Source of the DNA: DATLZB01 sp035574175
GTDB taxonomy: Bacteria > Pseudomonadota > Alphaproteobacteria > Rhizobiales > Hyphomicrobiaceae
Direction: 5' to 3'
Assembly (NCBI GenBank): GCA_035574175.1
Contig: DATLZB010000056.1
Location: 1-12,247 of the forward strand
DNA: 12,247 nt
Shown here: positions 1-5,535 of the stretch, piece after piece
Numbering within the stretch: position 1 is the stretch's first letter
Layout of the letters: the number at the start of each line of letters is the position of its first letter
Made by a program: the position numbers and the translations under genes
The notes under the pieces: model-generated
The model's database searches: none
What the model saw: only the letters and a program-made list of their open reading frames with translations
What the model was told of the DNA's origin: nothing

Positions 1-498
1 GAGTTCGCGCGCCACTACGCGATCGGGGCGCCCATGCCAGAGGCCATGATCGAGAAGCTGCACAAGGCGCGCACCTTCAACCAGGGATTCGCCACGGTCG
101 AGTTCCTGGCGTCGGCCATCGTCGACCTCGAAATTCATTCCCGCCCCATCGGCGACGGCGATGACCCGATGGCGATTGAGGCGGAAACGCTCGCACGTAT
201 CGGCATGCCGGCGCAAATCGCCATGCGGCACCGCACGCCCCATTTCAACCACGTGTTCGCGGGCGGTTATGCGGCCGGTTACTACAGCTATCTGTGGTCG
301 GAGGTGCTCGATGCGGACGCCTTCGCCGCGTTCGAGGAGGCAGGCGACATCTTCGATGCGGCGACGGCGGAGCGGTTGAAGCGCTTCATCTATAGCGCCG
401 GTGGCTCGCGCAAGGAGGAGGAGGCCTATCTCGCGTTTCGGGGGCGTATGCCGTCGGTGGACGGATTGCTGCGCAAACGCGGCCTGGTTGCGGGCTGA
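1..498 (+). CDS. M3-family peptidase (oligopeptidase A / peptidyl-dipeptidase Dcp type), C-terminal part
   Basis: The frame is open from base 1 and ends at TGA 496-498, so this is the last 165 residues of a longer protein whose start lies outside the window. M3 zinc peptidases are soluble enzymes that degrade short peptides. The HExxH zinc motif lies upstream and cannot be checked. The visible part matches the family C-terminus: ARTFNQGFATVEFLASAIVD, then HFNHVFAGGYAAGYYSYLWS, whose Gly/Tyr-rich segment lines the substrate cleft in this family, then SAGGSRKEEEAYLAFRGR and a final LLRKRG. Sequence similarity to Dcp from memory is strong, but Dcp and oligopeptidase A cannot be told apart reliably from this fragment. 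The gene converges on the small membrane-protein gene that begins 9 bases beyond its stop. Confidence 0.9.
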   Translation, partial: EFARHYAIGAPMPEAMIEKLHKARTFNQGFATVEFLASAIVDLEIHSRPIGDGDDPMAIEAETLARIGMPAQIAMRHRTPHFNHVFAGGYAAGYYSYLWSEVLDADAFAAFEEAGDIFDAATAERLKRFIYSAGGSRKEEEAYLAFRGRMPSVDGLLRKRGLVAG

Positions 499-511
499 GC
501 AGTGCGCTCAG
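495..511. terminator. Hairpin shared by two convergent genes
   Basis: CTGAGC (495-500) pairs with GCTCAG (506-511) around a 5-base loop. The left arm contains the peptidase TGA (496-498) and the right arm contains the reverse-strand TGA (508-510) of the small membrane protein. Being symmetrical, it could end transcription in both directions. There is no T-tract on either side, so it would be a weak intrinsic terminator. Confidence 0.45.
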
Positions 512-810
512 ATGAGCAGGATCAGCCCGCCGAGCAGAGCCGCGGCAACACCGTAGTGCAGCGTGCGTTGGCCGAGAAAGACGGTGTGCAGCAGCATTCG
601 TCGCCCGGCATGCAACAGCAGGTGGAGGAGGTGGGCGGCGGCAGCGCCGGCGAAGATGCCGGCCAGAAACTGCGGCGACTGCAAAAGGGCCGGTAGGCCG
701 GCAAAGAAATCAGTAGACGGAACGGTTTCCCCGCCGGCGGCGACAGCAGCAACCGTCGATGCGTGCAGCAAGACGATCAGTATGCCGATGTTTTTGCCGA
801 GGTTGCGCAT
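508..810 (-). CDS. Small integral membrane protein, function unknown
   Basis: This 100-residue protein is not recognised. It starts at ATG 810-808 and the reading continues to TGA 510-508. Residues about 8-25 (ILIVLLHASTVAAVAA) are a hydrophobic N-terminal segment that could be a signal peptide or a membrane anchor. Residues about 46-66 (FLAGIFAGAAAAHLLHLLLH) and 85-100 (HYGVAAALLGGLILLI) look like two further membrane spans. The second is rich in Ala and His, and the protein ends directly after the third. A short basic loop (RR, QR) lies between them and is probably cytoplasmic. No clear Shine-Dalgarno sequence precedes the start. The hydrophobic pattern and its fit between two hairpins favour a real gene, though no family can be named. 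Confidence 0.6.
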   Translation of the reverse strand: MRNLGKNIGILIVLLHASTVAAVAAGGETVPSTDFFAGLPALLQSPQFLAGIFAGAAAAHLLHLLLHAGRRMLLHTVFLGQRTLHYGVAAALLGGLILLI

Positions 811-830
811 GGGTTCGCATCCATTCGCAG

Positions 831-854
831 TGCCCGGCGGCCGGGCATGGTTTT
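831..854 (+). terminator. Inverted repeat followed by T-run, plus-strand terminator-like
   Basis: TGCCCGGC (831-838) and GCCGGGCA (840-847) are perfect inverted arms with a single central base. As RNA this folds to a TGCCCG stem closed by a GCGGC loop. On the plus strand it is followed by TGGTTTT (848-854), which resembles an intrinsic terminator. It could stop read-through from the peptidase gene. On the minus strand it lies 20 bases upstream of the small membrane-protein start, so an operator or leader role is equally possible. Confidence 0.4.
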
Positions 855-945
855 ACCTGGTGAGTTTCGCCAGGCATGGCAAACATTCCGTTAATGAGGG
901 CCGGTGCGGGCGTGCCGAACTGGAAGGAGCGAGGACCGATTGCGA

Positions 946-974
946 TTGACAACGGCCGACGGCCGGGCGCAGAC
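946..974 (+). promoter_or_regulatory. Possible promoter upstream of the 991-1500 element
   Basis: A perfect -35 hexamer TTGACA is at 946-951. The matching -10 position, 17 to 18 bases further on, reads GCAGAC or CAGACT, a poor match to TATAAT. Alphaproteobacterial promoters often keep TTGAC and vary at -10. Transcription from here would begin about 10 bases before the strong Shine-Dalgarno sequence at 991. Confidence 0.3.
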
Positions 975-990
975 TCTGCACATTCCTCGA

Positions 991-998
991 AAGGAGGT
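991..998 (+). promoter_or_regulatory. Full-length Shine-Dalgarno sequence
   Basis: AAGGAGGT is an uninterrupted match to the 3' end of 16S rRNA and lies 8 bases before ATG 1007. It is the strongest ribosome binding site in the window, clearly better than those of the housekeeping genes, yet only a 20-codon frame follows it. Confidence 0.55.
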
Positions 999-1006
999 CT
1001 AAGAAA

Positions 1007-1069
1007 ATGTCCCCGCCGGGCCAGCTTAGGCCGCAAATCCTGTCGAGAGCATCGTCTTGCGGCAGGTAG
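1007..1069 (+). CDS. Candidate 20-residue leader or small peptide
   Basis: ATG 1007 opens a frame of 20 codons (MSPPGQLRPQ, then ILSRASSCGR) that stops at TAG 1067-1069. The only support is the perfect Shine-Dalgarno sequence at ideal spacing and a possible promoter just upstream. The peptide is basic, rich in Ser, Pro and Arg, and has no membrane segment. Its frame continues past the TAG without another stop to TAA 1187-1189. It could be a leader peptide whose translation affects folding of the RNA downstream, or a stand-alone small protein. A frameshift that destroyed a longer gene is also possible, because a different frame stays open across the same stretch and ends at TGA 1191-1193. No homologue is recognised. 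Confidence 0.35.
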   Translation: MSPPGQLRPQILSRASSCGR

Positions 1070-1166
1070 CGCGGCACACTTCCGAAAAGCCGAACGTTGC
1101 ACGGACTTCGGCGACCGGCTTCAAGACCTACGGTTCTATCTCGCCCTCCTGCACTCCCTTCCGGAG

Positions 1167-1467
1167 CTGCGTCGTTCGAGGGTGAGTAAGTGACGCAGAG
1201 TGGTCTCGCGTAATCGGAAGCGACCGGCGGTTGGCCGGCCTTCCCCAGCGGGCGACAGGCGGCACCGAGCGGTAGGGTCGAACGAGGCCGCAAGCTGGAG
1301 GACGATACACCTGATCGGATCGGGTGGAGCAATCAGCGGACCCTGGACCAACGCGATCCCTAAGGGAGCGAGCGCTGCTCGACATGCGGACTGGTCGGAC
1401 CGCAAACCCAACAGCTCCAGACCCGTGGATCGGATCGAGCCCGGCGGAGGAAACTCCGGCCGGGCTC
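1167..1467 (+). ncRNA. Candidate structured RNA, chain of hairpins
   Basis: Predicted hairpins tile this stretch almost without gaps. They are CTGCGTC/GACGCAG (1167-1173 with 1192-1198); GGAAG plus CCGGC with GCCGG plus CTTCC (1216-1244); CCAGC/GCTGG (1245-1249 with 1294-1298) enclosing GCGGC/GCCGC (1259-1263 with 1287-1291); CACCTGA/TCGGGTG (1308-1326, one G-U pair); GAGC plus AGCG with CGCT plus GCTC (1327-1380); TGCGG/CCGCA (1385-1404); and a 9-plus-4 base-pair stem with a GAAA loop (1437-1467). Signatures of RNase P RNA, SRP RNA and tmRNA were looked for and not seen. The strand is assumed from the upstream promoter and Shine-Dalgarno sequence. GC-rich DNA folds easily by chance, so this is a pattern-based suggestion only. 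Confidence 0.35.
1437..1467 (+). terminator. Strong GAAA-capped hairpin
   Basis: GAGCCCGGC (1437-1445) pairs with GCCGGGCTC (1459-1467). Inside it, GGAG (1446-1449) pairs with CTCC (1454-1457) around a GAAA tetraloop, leaving one bulged G at 1458. A 13-base-pair stem with a GNRA loop is the most stable structure in the gap. It could close the candidate RNA or act as a terminator, but no T-tract follows (TGTCGT). Confidence 0.45.
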
Positions 1468-1544
1468 TGTCGTGCGGGAGCGGCCAAGGGCGGCGGAGCA
1501 TCATGGCGCTGAGGCCGGGCTCGACGGCATTTTGCAGATGAAGA

Positions 1545-1596
1545 GGGTGCCCTGGGGGGACGCCCCTTGCGGGCGTTGCCGGGCGCGGGTGCCCTG
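1545..1596 (+). repeat. Direct repeat of 10 bases before the SAM hydrolase gene
   Basis: GGGTGCCCTG occurs at 1545-1554 and again at 1587-1596, 42 bases apart. Between them CGCCC (1561-1565) can pair with GGGCG (1571-1575). The second copy overlaps the GAGG (1596-1599) that is the best ribosome binding site for the gene at 1612. This may be chance in such GC-rich DNA. Confidence 0.3.
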
Positions 1597-1611
1597 AGGC
1601 AAGCTCGTCGC

Positions 1612-2340
1612 ATGATCGTGCTGTTCACCGATTTCGGGCTTACAGGCCCTTACACGGGTCAGGTCAAGGCGGTGCTCAGCCGTATGGCGCCGGGTATCCC
1701 GGTGATCGACCTCTTCGCCGACGCGCCCGCCGCCAATCCGAGGGCATCGGCCTATCTGCTCGCCGCCTGTGCGGTATGGTTCGCACCCGGCAGCGTGTTT
1801 CTTGCGGTGGTCGACCCGGGCGTGGGAGGCGCGCGGGCGCCGATCATGGTCGAGGCCGACGGGCGCTGGTACGTCGGCCCTGGCAACGGCCTGTTCGAGC
1901 TCGTGCAGCGGCGCGCGCAACGGCTGGCACGCTGGGACATCATGTGGAGACCCAAGCGCCTCTCCGCCACCTTTCACGGCCGCGATCTGTTCGCCCCGGT
2001 TGCCGCCCGGCTGGCATGCGGGGAGCCGCCGCCCGGCCGATCCCGTACCGATGAGGAGGACCGCCGCAGAGACTGGCCGGACGACCTCGCCGAGATCGTC
2101 TATATCGATCACTACGGCAACGCCATGACCGGGGTGCGAGCGGCAACGTTGCCGGCCGGAGCGCGGCTCGGCGTGGGGGCACGAGTCCTGGAGCGGGCGC
2201 GCACCTTCGGGGACCTGCCGGTGGGCGCCGGCTTTTGGTATGAGAATTCCAGCGGACTGGCCGAGATCGCTGTGAATCAGGGCCGCGCCGACCGCGCGTT
2301 CGACCTTGCGATCGGCAGCCCCGTCGCCGTCATCTCCTAA
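1612..2340 (+). CDS. SAM hydrolase (DUF62 / SAM hydroxide adenosyltransferase family)
   Basis: This 242-residue cytoplasmic enzyme belongs to the family that includes the bacterial fluorinase and chlorinase. Ordinary members use water to split S-adenosylmethionine into adenosine and methionine. The N-terminal domain shows TDFG at residues 6-9, VVDPGVGG at 66-73, and the Asp-Arg-His triad typical of the hydrolases: D68, R75 and H122, the last within FHGRDLFAP. GPGNGLF lies at 89-95. The C-terminal barrel has YIDHYGN at 164-170 and NSSGLAEIA at 212-220. The triad argues for hydrolase rather than halogenase activity. ATG 1612 is chosen because MIVLFTDFG is the family start; an in-frame start at 1567 would add 15 residues unlike the family. 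The nearest GAGG (1596-1599) sits a rather long 12 bases away. Length is normal. The physiological role is unsettled, with SAM homeostasis the likely one. Confidence 0.92.
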   Translation: MIVLFTDFGLTGPYTGQVKAVLSRMAPGIPVIDLFADAPAANPRASAYLLAACAVWFAPGSVFLAVVDPGVGGARAPIMVEADGRWYVGPGNGLFELVQRRAQRLARWDIMWRPKRLSATFHGRDLFAPVAARLACGEPPPGRSRTDEEDRRRDWPDDLAEIVYIDHYGNAMTGVRAATLPAGARLGVGARVLERARTFGDLPVGAGFWYENSSGLAEIAVNQGRADRAFDLAIGSPVAVIS

Positions 2341-2387
2341 AGAGGCGAGGCGGGAAGGGGCGAAGGGGCAGGAGCGAACTGAGGTCG

Positions 2388-2446
2388 GTGCAGGCAGAGG
2401 TGCGCTCAAGCGCAGGCCGCACGGGGGAAGGAACCCGCACCTGCAC
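2388..2446 (+). other. Nested inverted repeats between the SAM hydrolase and receptor genes
   Basis: GTGCAGG (2388-2394) can pair with CCTGCAC (2440-2446). Within this lies TGCGCT (2401-2406), which can pair with AGCGCA (2409-2414), leaving a 2-base centre, or more realistically as a 4-base stem. The structure sits in the 150-base gap between two genes. It may be a terminator for the first or a leader for the second. There is no T-tract. Confidence 0.25.
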
Positions 2447-2477
2447 AATTGATCGTCGGAGGACACACGCCGAAATC

Positions 2478-2484
2478 GAGGAGG
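2478..2484 (+). promoter_or_regulatory. Ribosome binding site that decides the receptor start
   Basis: GAGGAGG lies 6 bases before ATG 2491. The alternative in-frame TTG at 2449 has no comparable signal and would put 14 polar residues in front of a clean signal peptide. Confidence 0.7.
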
Positions 2485-2490
2485 CTGTCC

Positions 2491-3546
2491 ATGCCGGTAT
2501 CGTCCCGGAAGAAGGTCCTGGCGCTCGCTGTGCTCTCGCTGCTCGTTGGCCACGCGGTCCAGGCTCAGGAGGATGAATACTTCAAGGGCAAAACCATCAC
2601 CATCGTCGTCGGCGGCAATGCCGGTGACGGTTACGACGTCTATGCCCGACTGCTGGCGCGCCACTGGGGCAAACACATACCCGGTGCGCCTAAGTTCGTG
2701 GTCCAGAACATGCCGGGCGCCGGTACGCTCGTTGCAGCGAACTACATGTACGAGAAGGCCGACAACGACGGCACCGTAGTCGGCACGGTCGGCGGCGGGA
2801 CGGCCACCGCGCAGCTCTTCAAGACCAAGAACATTCGCTTCGATCCGCGCCGGTTCGTGTGGATCGGCAGCCTCAACAGCGAGGTCGGCATCGTGCTCGC
2901 TTGGCACACGCAGCCGTTCAAATCGGTCAAGGACCTCATGGAAAAGGAAATGGTTGTGGGCGGCGGCGGCCCGACCTCGGGCAACGTCATCTTCCCGATC
3001 GTGCTCAACCGGGTGATCGGCACCAAATTCAAGGTCGTCGCGGGCTATAGCGGAACGGGCGCCATCGCGCTCGCGATCGAGCGCGGCGAGCTGCAGGGCA
3101 CGGCCAGCTATCACTATTCATCGATGATCACCAGCCGGCCCGACTGGATCGAAAAGAAGCTGATCACGCCGCTCATCCAGCTCGCCATGTTCAAGCATCC
3201 GGTGTTTCCAGATGTGCCGAACATCCTCGACCTCGCCAAGACGGAGGAGCAACGGCAGGTGCTCGACCTGGTCTTCGCCCGCCAGCAAATGGGACGGCCG
3301 TTCCTGCTGCCGCCGGGAACCAAGCCCGAGATCGCCAAGATCCTGCGGGCGGCCTTCAATGCGGTCGTTCAGGACAAGGAGTTTTTGGAGGAGGCACAGA
3401 AGGCGCGGATCGACCTCACCAAGCCGATGACGGGCGAGGAGATCCATGCTCTGATCGACACCCTTTACGGCTATCCGCCAAGAGTCGTGGAGACGGCCAT
3501 CGCGGCAAGCGATACCGCGGAGTTCGGCAAGGGCGCGAAGGAGTGA
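2491..3546 (+). CDS. Tripartite tricarboxylate transporter family (TctC/Bug) solute-binding protein
   Basis: This 351-residue periplasmic receptor has a signal peptide at residues 1-25 (RKK, then a Leu/Ala/Val core, ending VQA before QEDEY). The mature protein opens with GKTITIVVGG, then GDGYDVYARLLARHWGKHIPG and VVQNMPGAGTLVAANYMYEKA (residues about 70-90). These are the family's first ligand-binding strand, the tail that grips the ligand, and the NMPGAG turn. Such proteins usually bind carboxylates or related small acids and pass them to TctA/TctB membrane subunits. No membrane subunits lie beside it here, which is common: many Bug proteins are orphans. The ligand cannot be inferred. It follows the SAM hydrolase gene by 150 bases and may be transcribed separately. 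The ATG is set by GAGGAGG 6 bases upstream. Confidence 0.9.
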   Translation: MPVSSRKKVLALAVLSLLVGHAVQAQEDEYFKGKTITIVVGGNAGDGYDVYARLLARHWGKHIPGAPKFVVQNMPGAGTLVAANYMYEKADNDGTVVGTVGGGTATAQLFKTKNIRFDPRRFVWIGSLNSEVGIVLAWHTQPFKSVKDLMEKEMVVGGGGPTSGNVIFPIVLNRVIGTKFKVVAGYSGTGAIALAIERGELQGTASYHYSSMITSRPDWIEKKLITPLIQLAMFKHPVFPDVPNILDLAKTEEQRQVLDLVFARQQMGRPFLLPPGTKPEIAKILRAAFNAVVQDKEFLEEAQKARIDLTKPMTGEEIHALIDTLYGYPPRVVETAIAASDTAEFGKGAKE

Positions 3547-3622
3547 GCCGGCCGGAGCGGTCCGTCGCGGCAAGCAGGTGAGGGCCAAAGCTGTTGCGGC
3601 GGGCAATGCGGCCAGTGAGCCC

Positions 3623-3638
3623 GGGACCGTGTGGTCCC
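3623..3638. terminator. Hairpin between convergent receptor and aminotransferase genes
   Basis: GGGACC (3623-3628) pairs perfectly with GGTCCC (3633-3638) around a GTGT loop. It lies in the 139-base gap between two convergent genes, so a two-way terminator is the natural reading. No T-tract follows on either strand. Confidence 0.4.
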
Positions 3639-3685
3639 ACGCCCACCGGGGCAGGGCGACGCACCGTTGCAGGACTGAGCGGCCT

Positions 3686-4801
3686 CTATTCGGCCAGAGT
3701 GCGGGCCGCAGCGAGTGCCTTCGGCAGCTCCTCCGCGAAGACGGCCAAATCCCCTGAGGTGCCGGCGCTGACCCGGATGCAGCGGTCGAGCGGAGCAACA
3801 CCCGGCATGCGCACGAACACGTCGCGCGCAAGGAGCTCCTGTAGCACGCGGCGGGCGAAGGCGCCGTCGCGGCCGCAATCGACGGCGACGAAGTTGGTGG
3901 CGGAGGGGAGCGCGGCAAGGCCGTTTTCGGCAGCAATGCGCGCGATCTCGGAGCGCGCGGCAGCGATGTTGGCGACCGCCTCGCGCAGATAGGCTTGGTC
4001 GGCGAGGGCGGCCAACGCGCCGGCTTGCGCGATGCGGTTGACACCGAAGTGGTTACGAATCTTGTCGAAGCTGCGGATCACCCCGGCTTCGCCAAGGCAG
4101 TAACCGATGCGCGCGCCAGCGAGACCATAGGCCTTGGAGAAGGTGCGCAGGCGCAAAACGCGCGCGTCGTTCGCATCGATCGGCGGGATGGCGTCGCTTG
4201 GTGCCGTGTCGGAATAGGCCTCGTCAAGCAGCAGGAGAGTGCCGTCCGGTAGGCCCTCGATAAGGCGCTGAAGCTCGGCGGCAGAAACCCAGGAGCCCAT
4301 CGGGTTGTCCGGGTTGGCGATATAGAGCAGGCGCGGGCGCTCGCGCCTTGCCGCGGCGAGCAGCGTCTCGGGGTCTTCGCGGTCGTTCACGTAGGGCACG
4401 GTGACGAGGCGGCCGCCATACCCGGCCACATGAAAGTTGAAGGTCGGATAGGCGCCGAGCGAGGTGACGACGGCGGACCCCGGCTCGACCGTCATGCGCA
4501 CGATGTAGCCGAGCAGTCCGTCGATGCCCTCGCCCACGACGATGTTCTCCGACTTCACACCGTGGTGGCGGGCGAGCGCTGCCTTGAGGTCGTGGTTCTC
4601 GGGATCGCAGTACATCCAGGCTTCGGCGGCAGCCCGGCGCATAGCTGCGACCGCTTGCGGCGACGGGCCGAACACACTCTCATTGGCGCCGATGCGGGCG
4701 CGGAACCTCCGCCCGCGGGCCCGCTCCTGCGTCTCCGGTCCGACGAAAGGAACCGTGGCGGGAAGATCGCGGACGAGCGGCGTGTAAACCGGCCCGGGCA
4801 T
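3686..4801 (-). CDS. PLP-dependent aminotransferase, histidinol-phosphate aminotransferase-like (class I/II)
   Basis: This 371-residue cytoplasmic enzyme transfers amino groups through pyridoxal phosphate. IGANESVFGPSPQA (residues 37-50) matches the N-terminal substrate region of HisC-type enzymes. NPDNPMG (163-169), LDEAYSD (192-198), and SKAYGLAGARIGY (222-234) with the Schiff-base lysine K223 and phosphate-binding R231 are the cofactor motifs. A C-terminal IRVSAGT holds the carboxylate-binding arginine. HisC itself is one candidate, but HisC-like paralogues acting on aromatic or other amino acids are common, so no symbol is given. ATG 4801-4799 is preceded by GGAG (4813-4810) at 8 bases and by the lolD stop 16 bases upstream, so it is probably the last gene of the proS-lolC-lolD transcript. 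The frame extends upstream into lolD, but that extension has no protein-like character. Confidence 0.88.
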   Translation of the reverse strand: MPGPVYTPLVRDLPATVPFVGPETQERARGRRFRARIGANESVFGPSPQAVAAMRRAAAEAWMYCDPENHDLKAALARHHGVKSENIVVGEGIDGLLGYIVRMTVEPGSAVVTSLGAYPTFNFHVAGYGGRLVTVPYVNDREDPETLLAAARRERPRLLYIANPDNPMGSWVSAAELQRLIEGLPDGTLLLLDEAYSDTAPSDAIPPIDANDARVLRLRTFSKAYGLAGARIGYCLGEAGVIRSFDKIRNHFGVNRIAQAGALAALADQAYLREAVANIAAARSEIARIAAENGLAALPSATNFVAVDCGRDGAFARRVLQELLARDVFVRMPGVAPLDRCIRVSAGTSGDLAVFAEELPKALAAARTLAE

Positions 4802-4817
4802 GTGGCCCACTCCGCTG

Positions 4818-5525
4818 CTATCTGACCGCGGCCGGCGCAATCTCGACGAGGCGGCCGTTCTCCAGCCGCAGCACGCGGTGCATGCGCCGCGCCAAATCGA
4901 AATTGTGGGTGGCGACAAGAGCAGCAACGCCCGTGCGTTCGATCAGGCGAAGCAACTCGTCGAACACGTGTTCGGAGGTCCTCGGATCGAGGTTGCCGGT
5001 CGGCTCATCGGCCAGAATAAGCCGCGGCCCATTGGCGAGCGCGCGGGCGATGGCGGTGCGCTGCTGCTCACCGCCCGACAGCTCGGCCGGCCGGTGGTCG
5101 AGGCGCTCTCCGAGCCCCATGGCGGTCAGCAGCTCGCGGGCCCGCTCTTTCGCCTCCCGCTTGCTGCGTCCCTGGATGAGCTGGGGAATGGCGACGTTCT
5201 CGAGCGCGGAGAATTCGGGCAAGAGCTGGTGGAACTGGTAGACGAAGCCCATCTCGGCGCGCCGCACGCGCGTGCGCTCATGGTCGTTCATGCGCGAGCA
5301 GTCGCGGCCGGCGATGACGACCCGGCCGCGGTCCGGCGTCTCGAGCAGGCCCGCTATATGCAGCAGCGTCGACTTGCCGGCGCCGGAGGGGCCGACGAGG
5401 CCGACAGCCTGACCCGGGCGCAGTTCGGCCGATGCACCGGCGAGCACGTGGATGTCGCGCCCGCCCTGGCGGAACGTGCGCGCCACCTCCTCGAGCGCCA
5501 ACACCGGGCCCACCACAGCATCCAT
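4818..5525 (-). CDS. lolD: Lipoprotein-releasing ABC transporter ATP-binding protein LolD
   Basis: This 235-residue ATPase drives release of outer-membrane lipoproteins from the inner membrane to the carrier LolA. Walker A GPSGAGKST is at residues 45-53, the Q-loop VYQFHQLLPEFSALENV begins at 95, the signature LSGGEQQR is at 149-156, Walker B LILADEPTGNLD starts at 169 and the switch H207 lies in ATHN. FHQLLPEFSALENV is characteristic of LolD and related MacB-type ATPases. ATG 5525-5523 is chosen because GAGG (5537-5534) precedes it by 8 bases and overlaps the permease stop. An ATG at 5558 would overlap the permease gene by 23 bases and has a poorer site. The gene sits directly after its membrane partner, with 10 bases between them, which suggests translational coupling. 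Confidence 0.93.
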   Translation of the reverse strand: MDAVVGPVLALEEVARTFRQGGRDIHVLAGASAELRPGQAVGLVGPSGAGKSTLLHIAGLLETPDRGRVVIAGRDCSRMNDHERTRVRRAEMGFVYQFHQLLPEFSALENVAIPQLIQGRSKREAKERARELLTAMGLGERLDHRPAELSGGEQQRTAIARALANGPRLILADEPTGNLDPRTSEHVFDELLRLIERTGVAALVATHNFDLARRMHRVLRLENGRLVEIAPAAVR

Positions 5526-5535
5526 CGGTCTCGCC

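Noticed and set aside
853..1332. A 159-codon minus-strand frame across the same gap
   Set aside because: No ribosome binding site, compositionally odd, and it runs against the TTGACA and Shine-Dalgarno signals on the other strand.
1437..1467. Possible part of RNase P RNA, because GAGGAAACTCCGG resembles its GAGGAAAGTCCGG core
   Set aside because: The rest of the conserved core, such as ACAGAAA and the later AGACCG-type elements, is not present, and the piece is explained by a simple GAAA-capped hairpin.
1200..1541. A 113-codon plus-strand frame across the hairpin-rich gap
   Set aside because: No ribosome binding site and a Ser/Arg/Gly-rich translation with no hydrophobic core. It overlaps the proposed RNA stems, and nothing supports translation.
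1501..3114. A 537-codon minus-strand open frame opposite the SAM hydrolase and receptor genes
   Set aside because: It lies antisense to two well-supported genes and its translation has low-complexity Arg, Ala and Asp-rich character. Long antisense frames are expected in GC-rich DNA.
4802..4927. Upstream extension of the aminotransferase by 42 residues into lolD
   Set aside because: The residues do not resemble the family, and ATG 4801 has a proper ribosome binding site.
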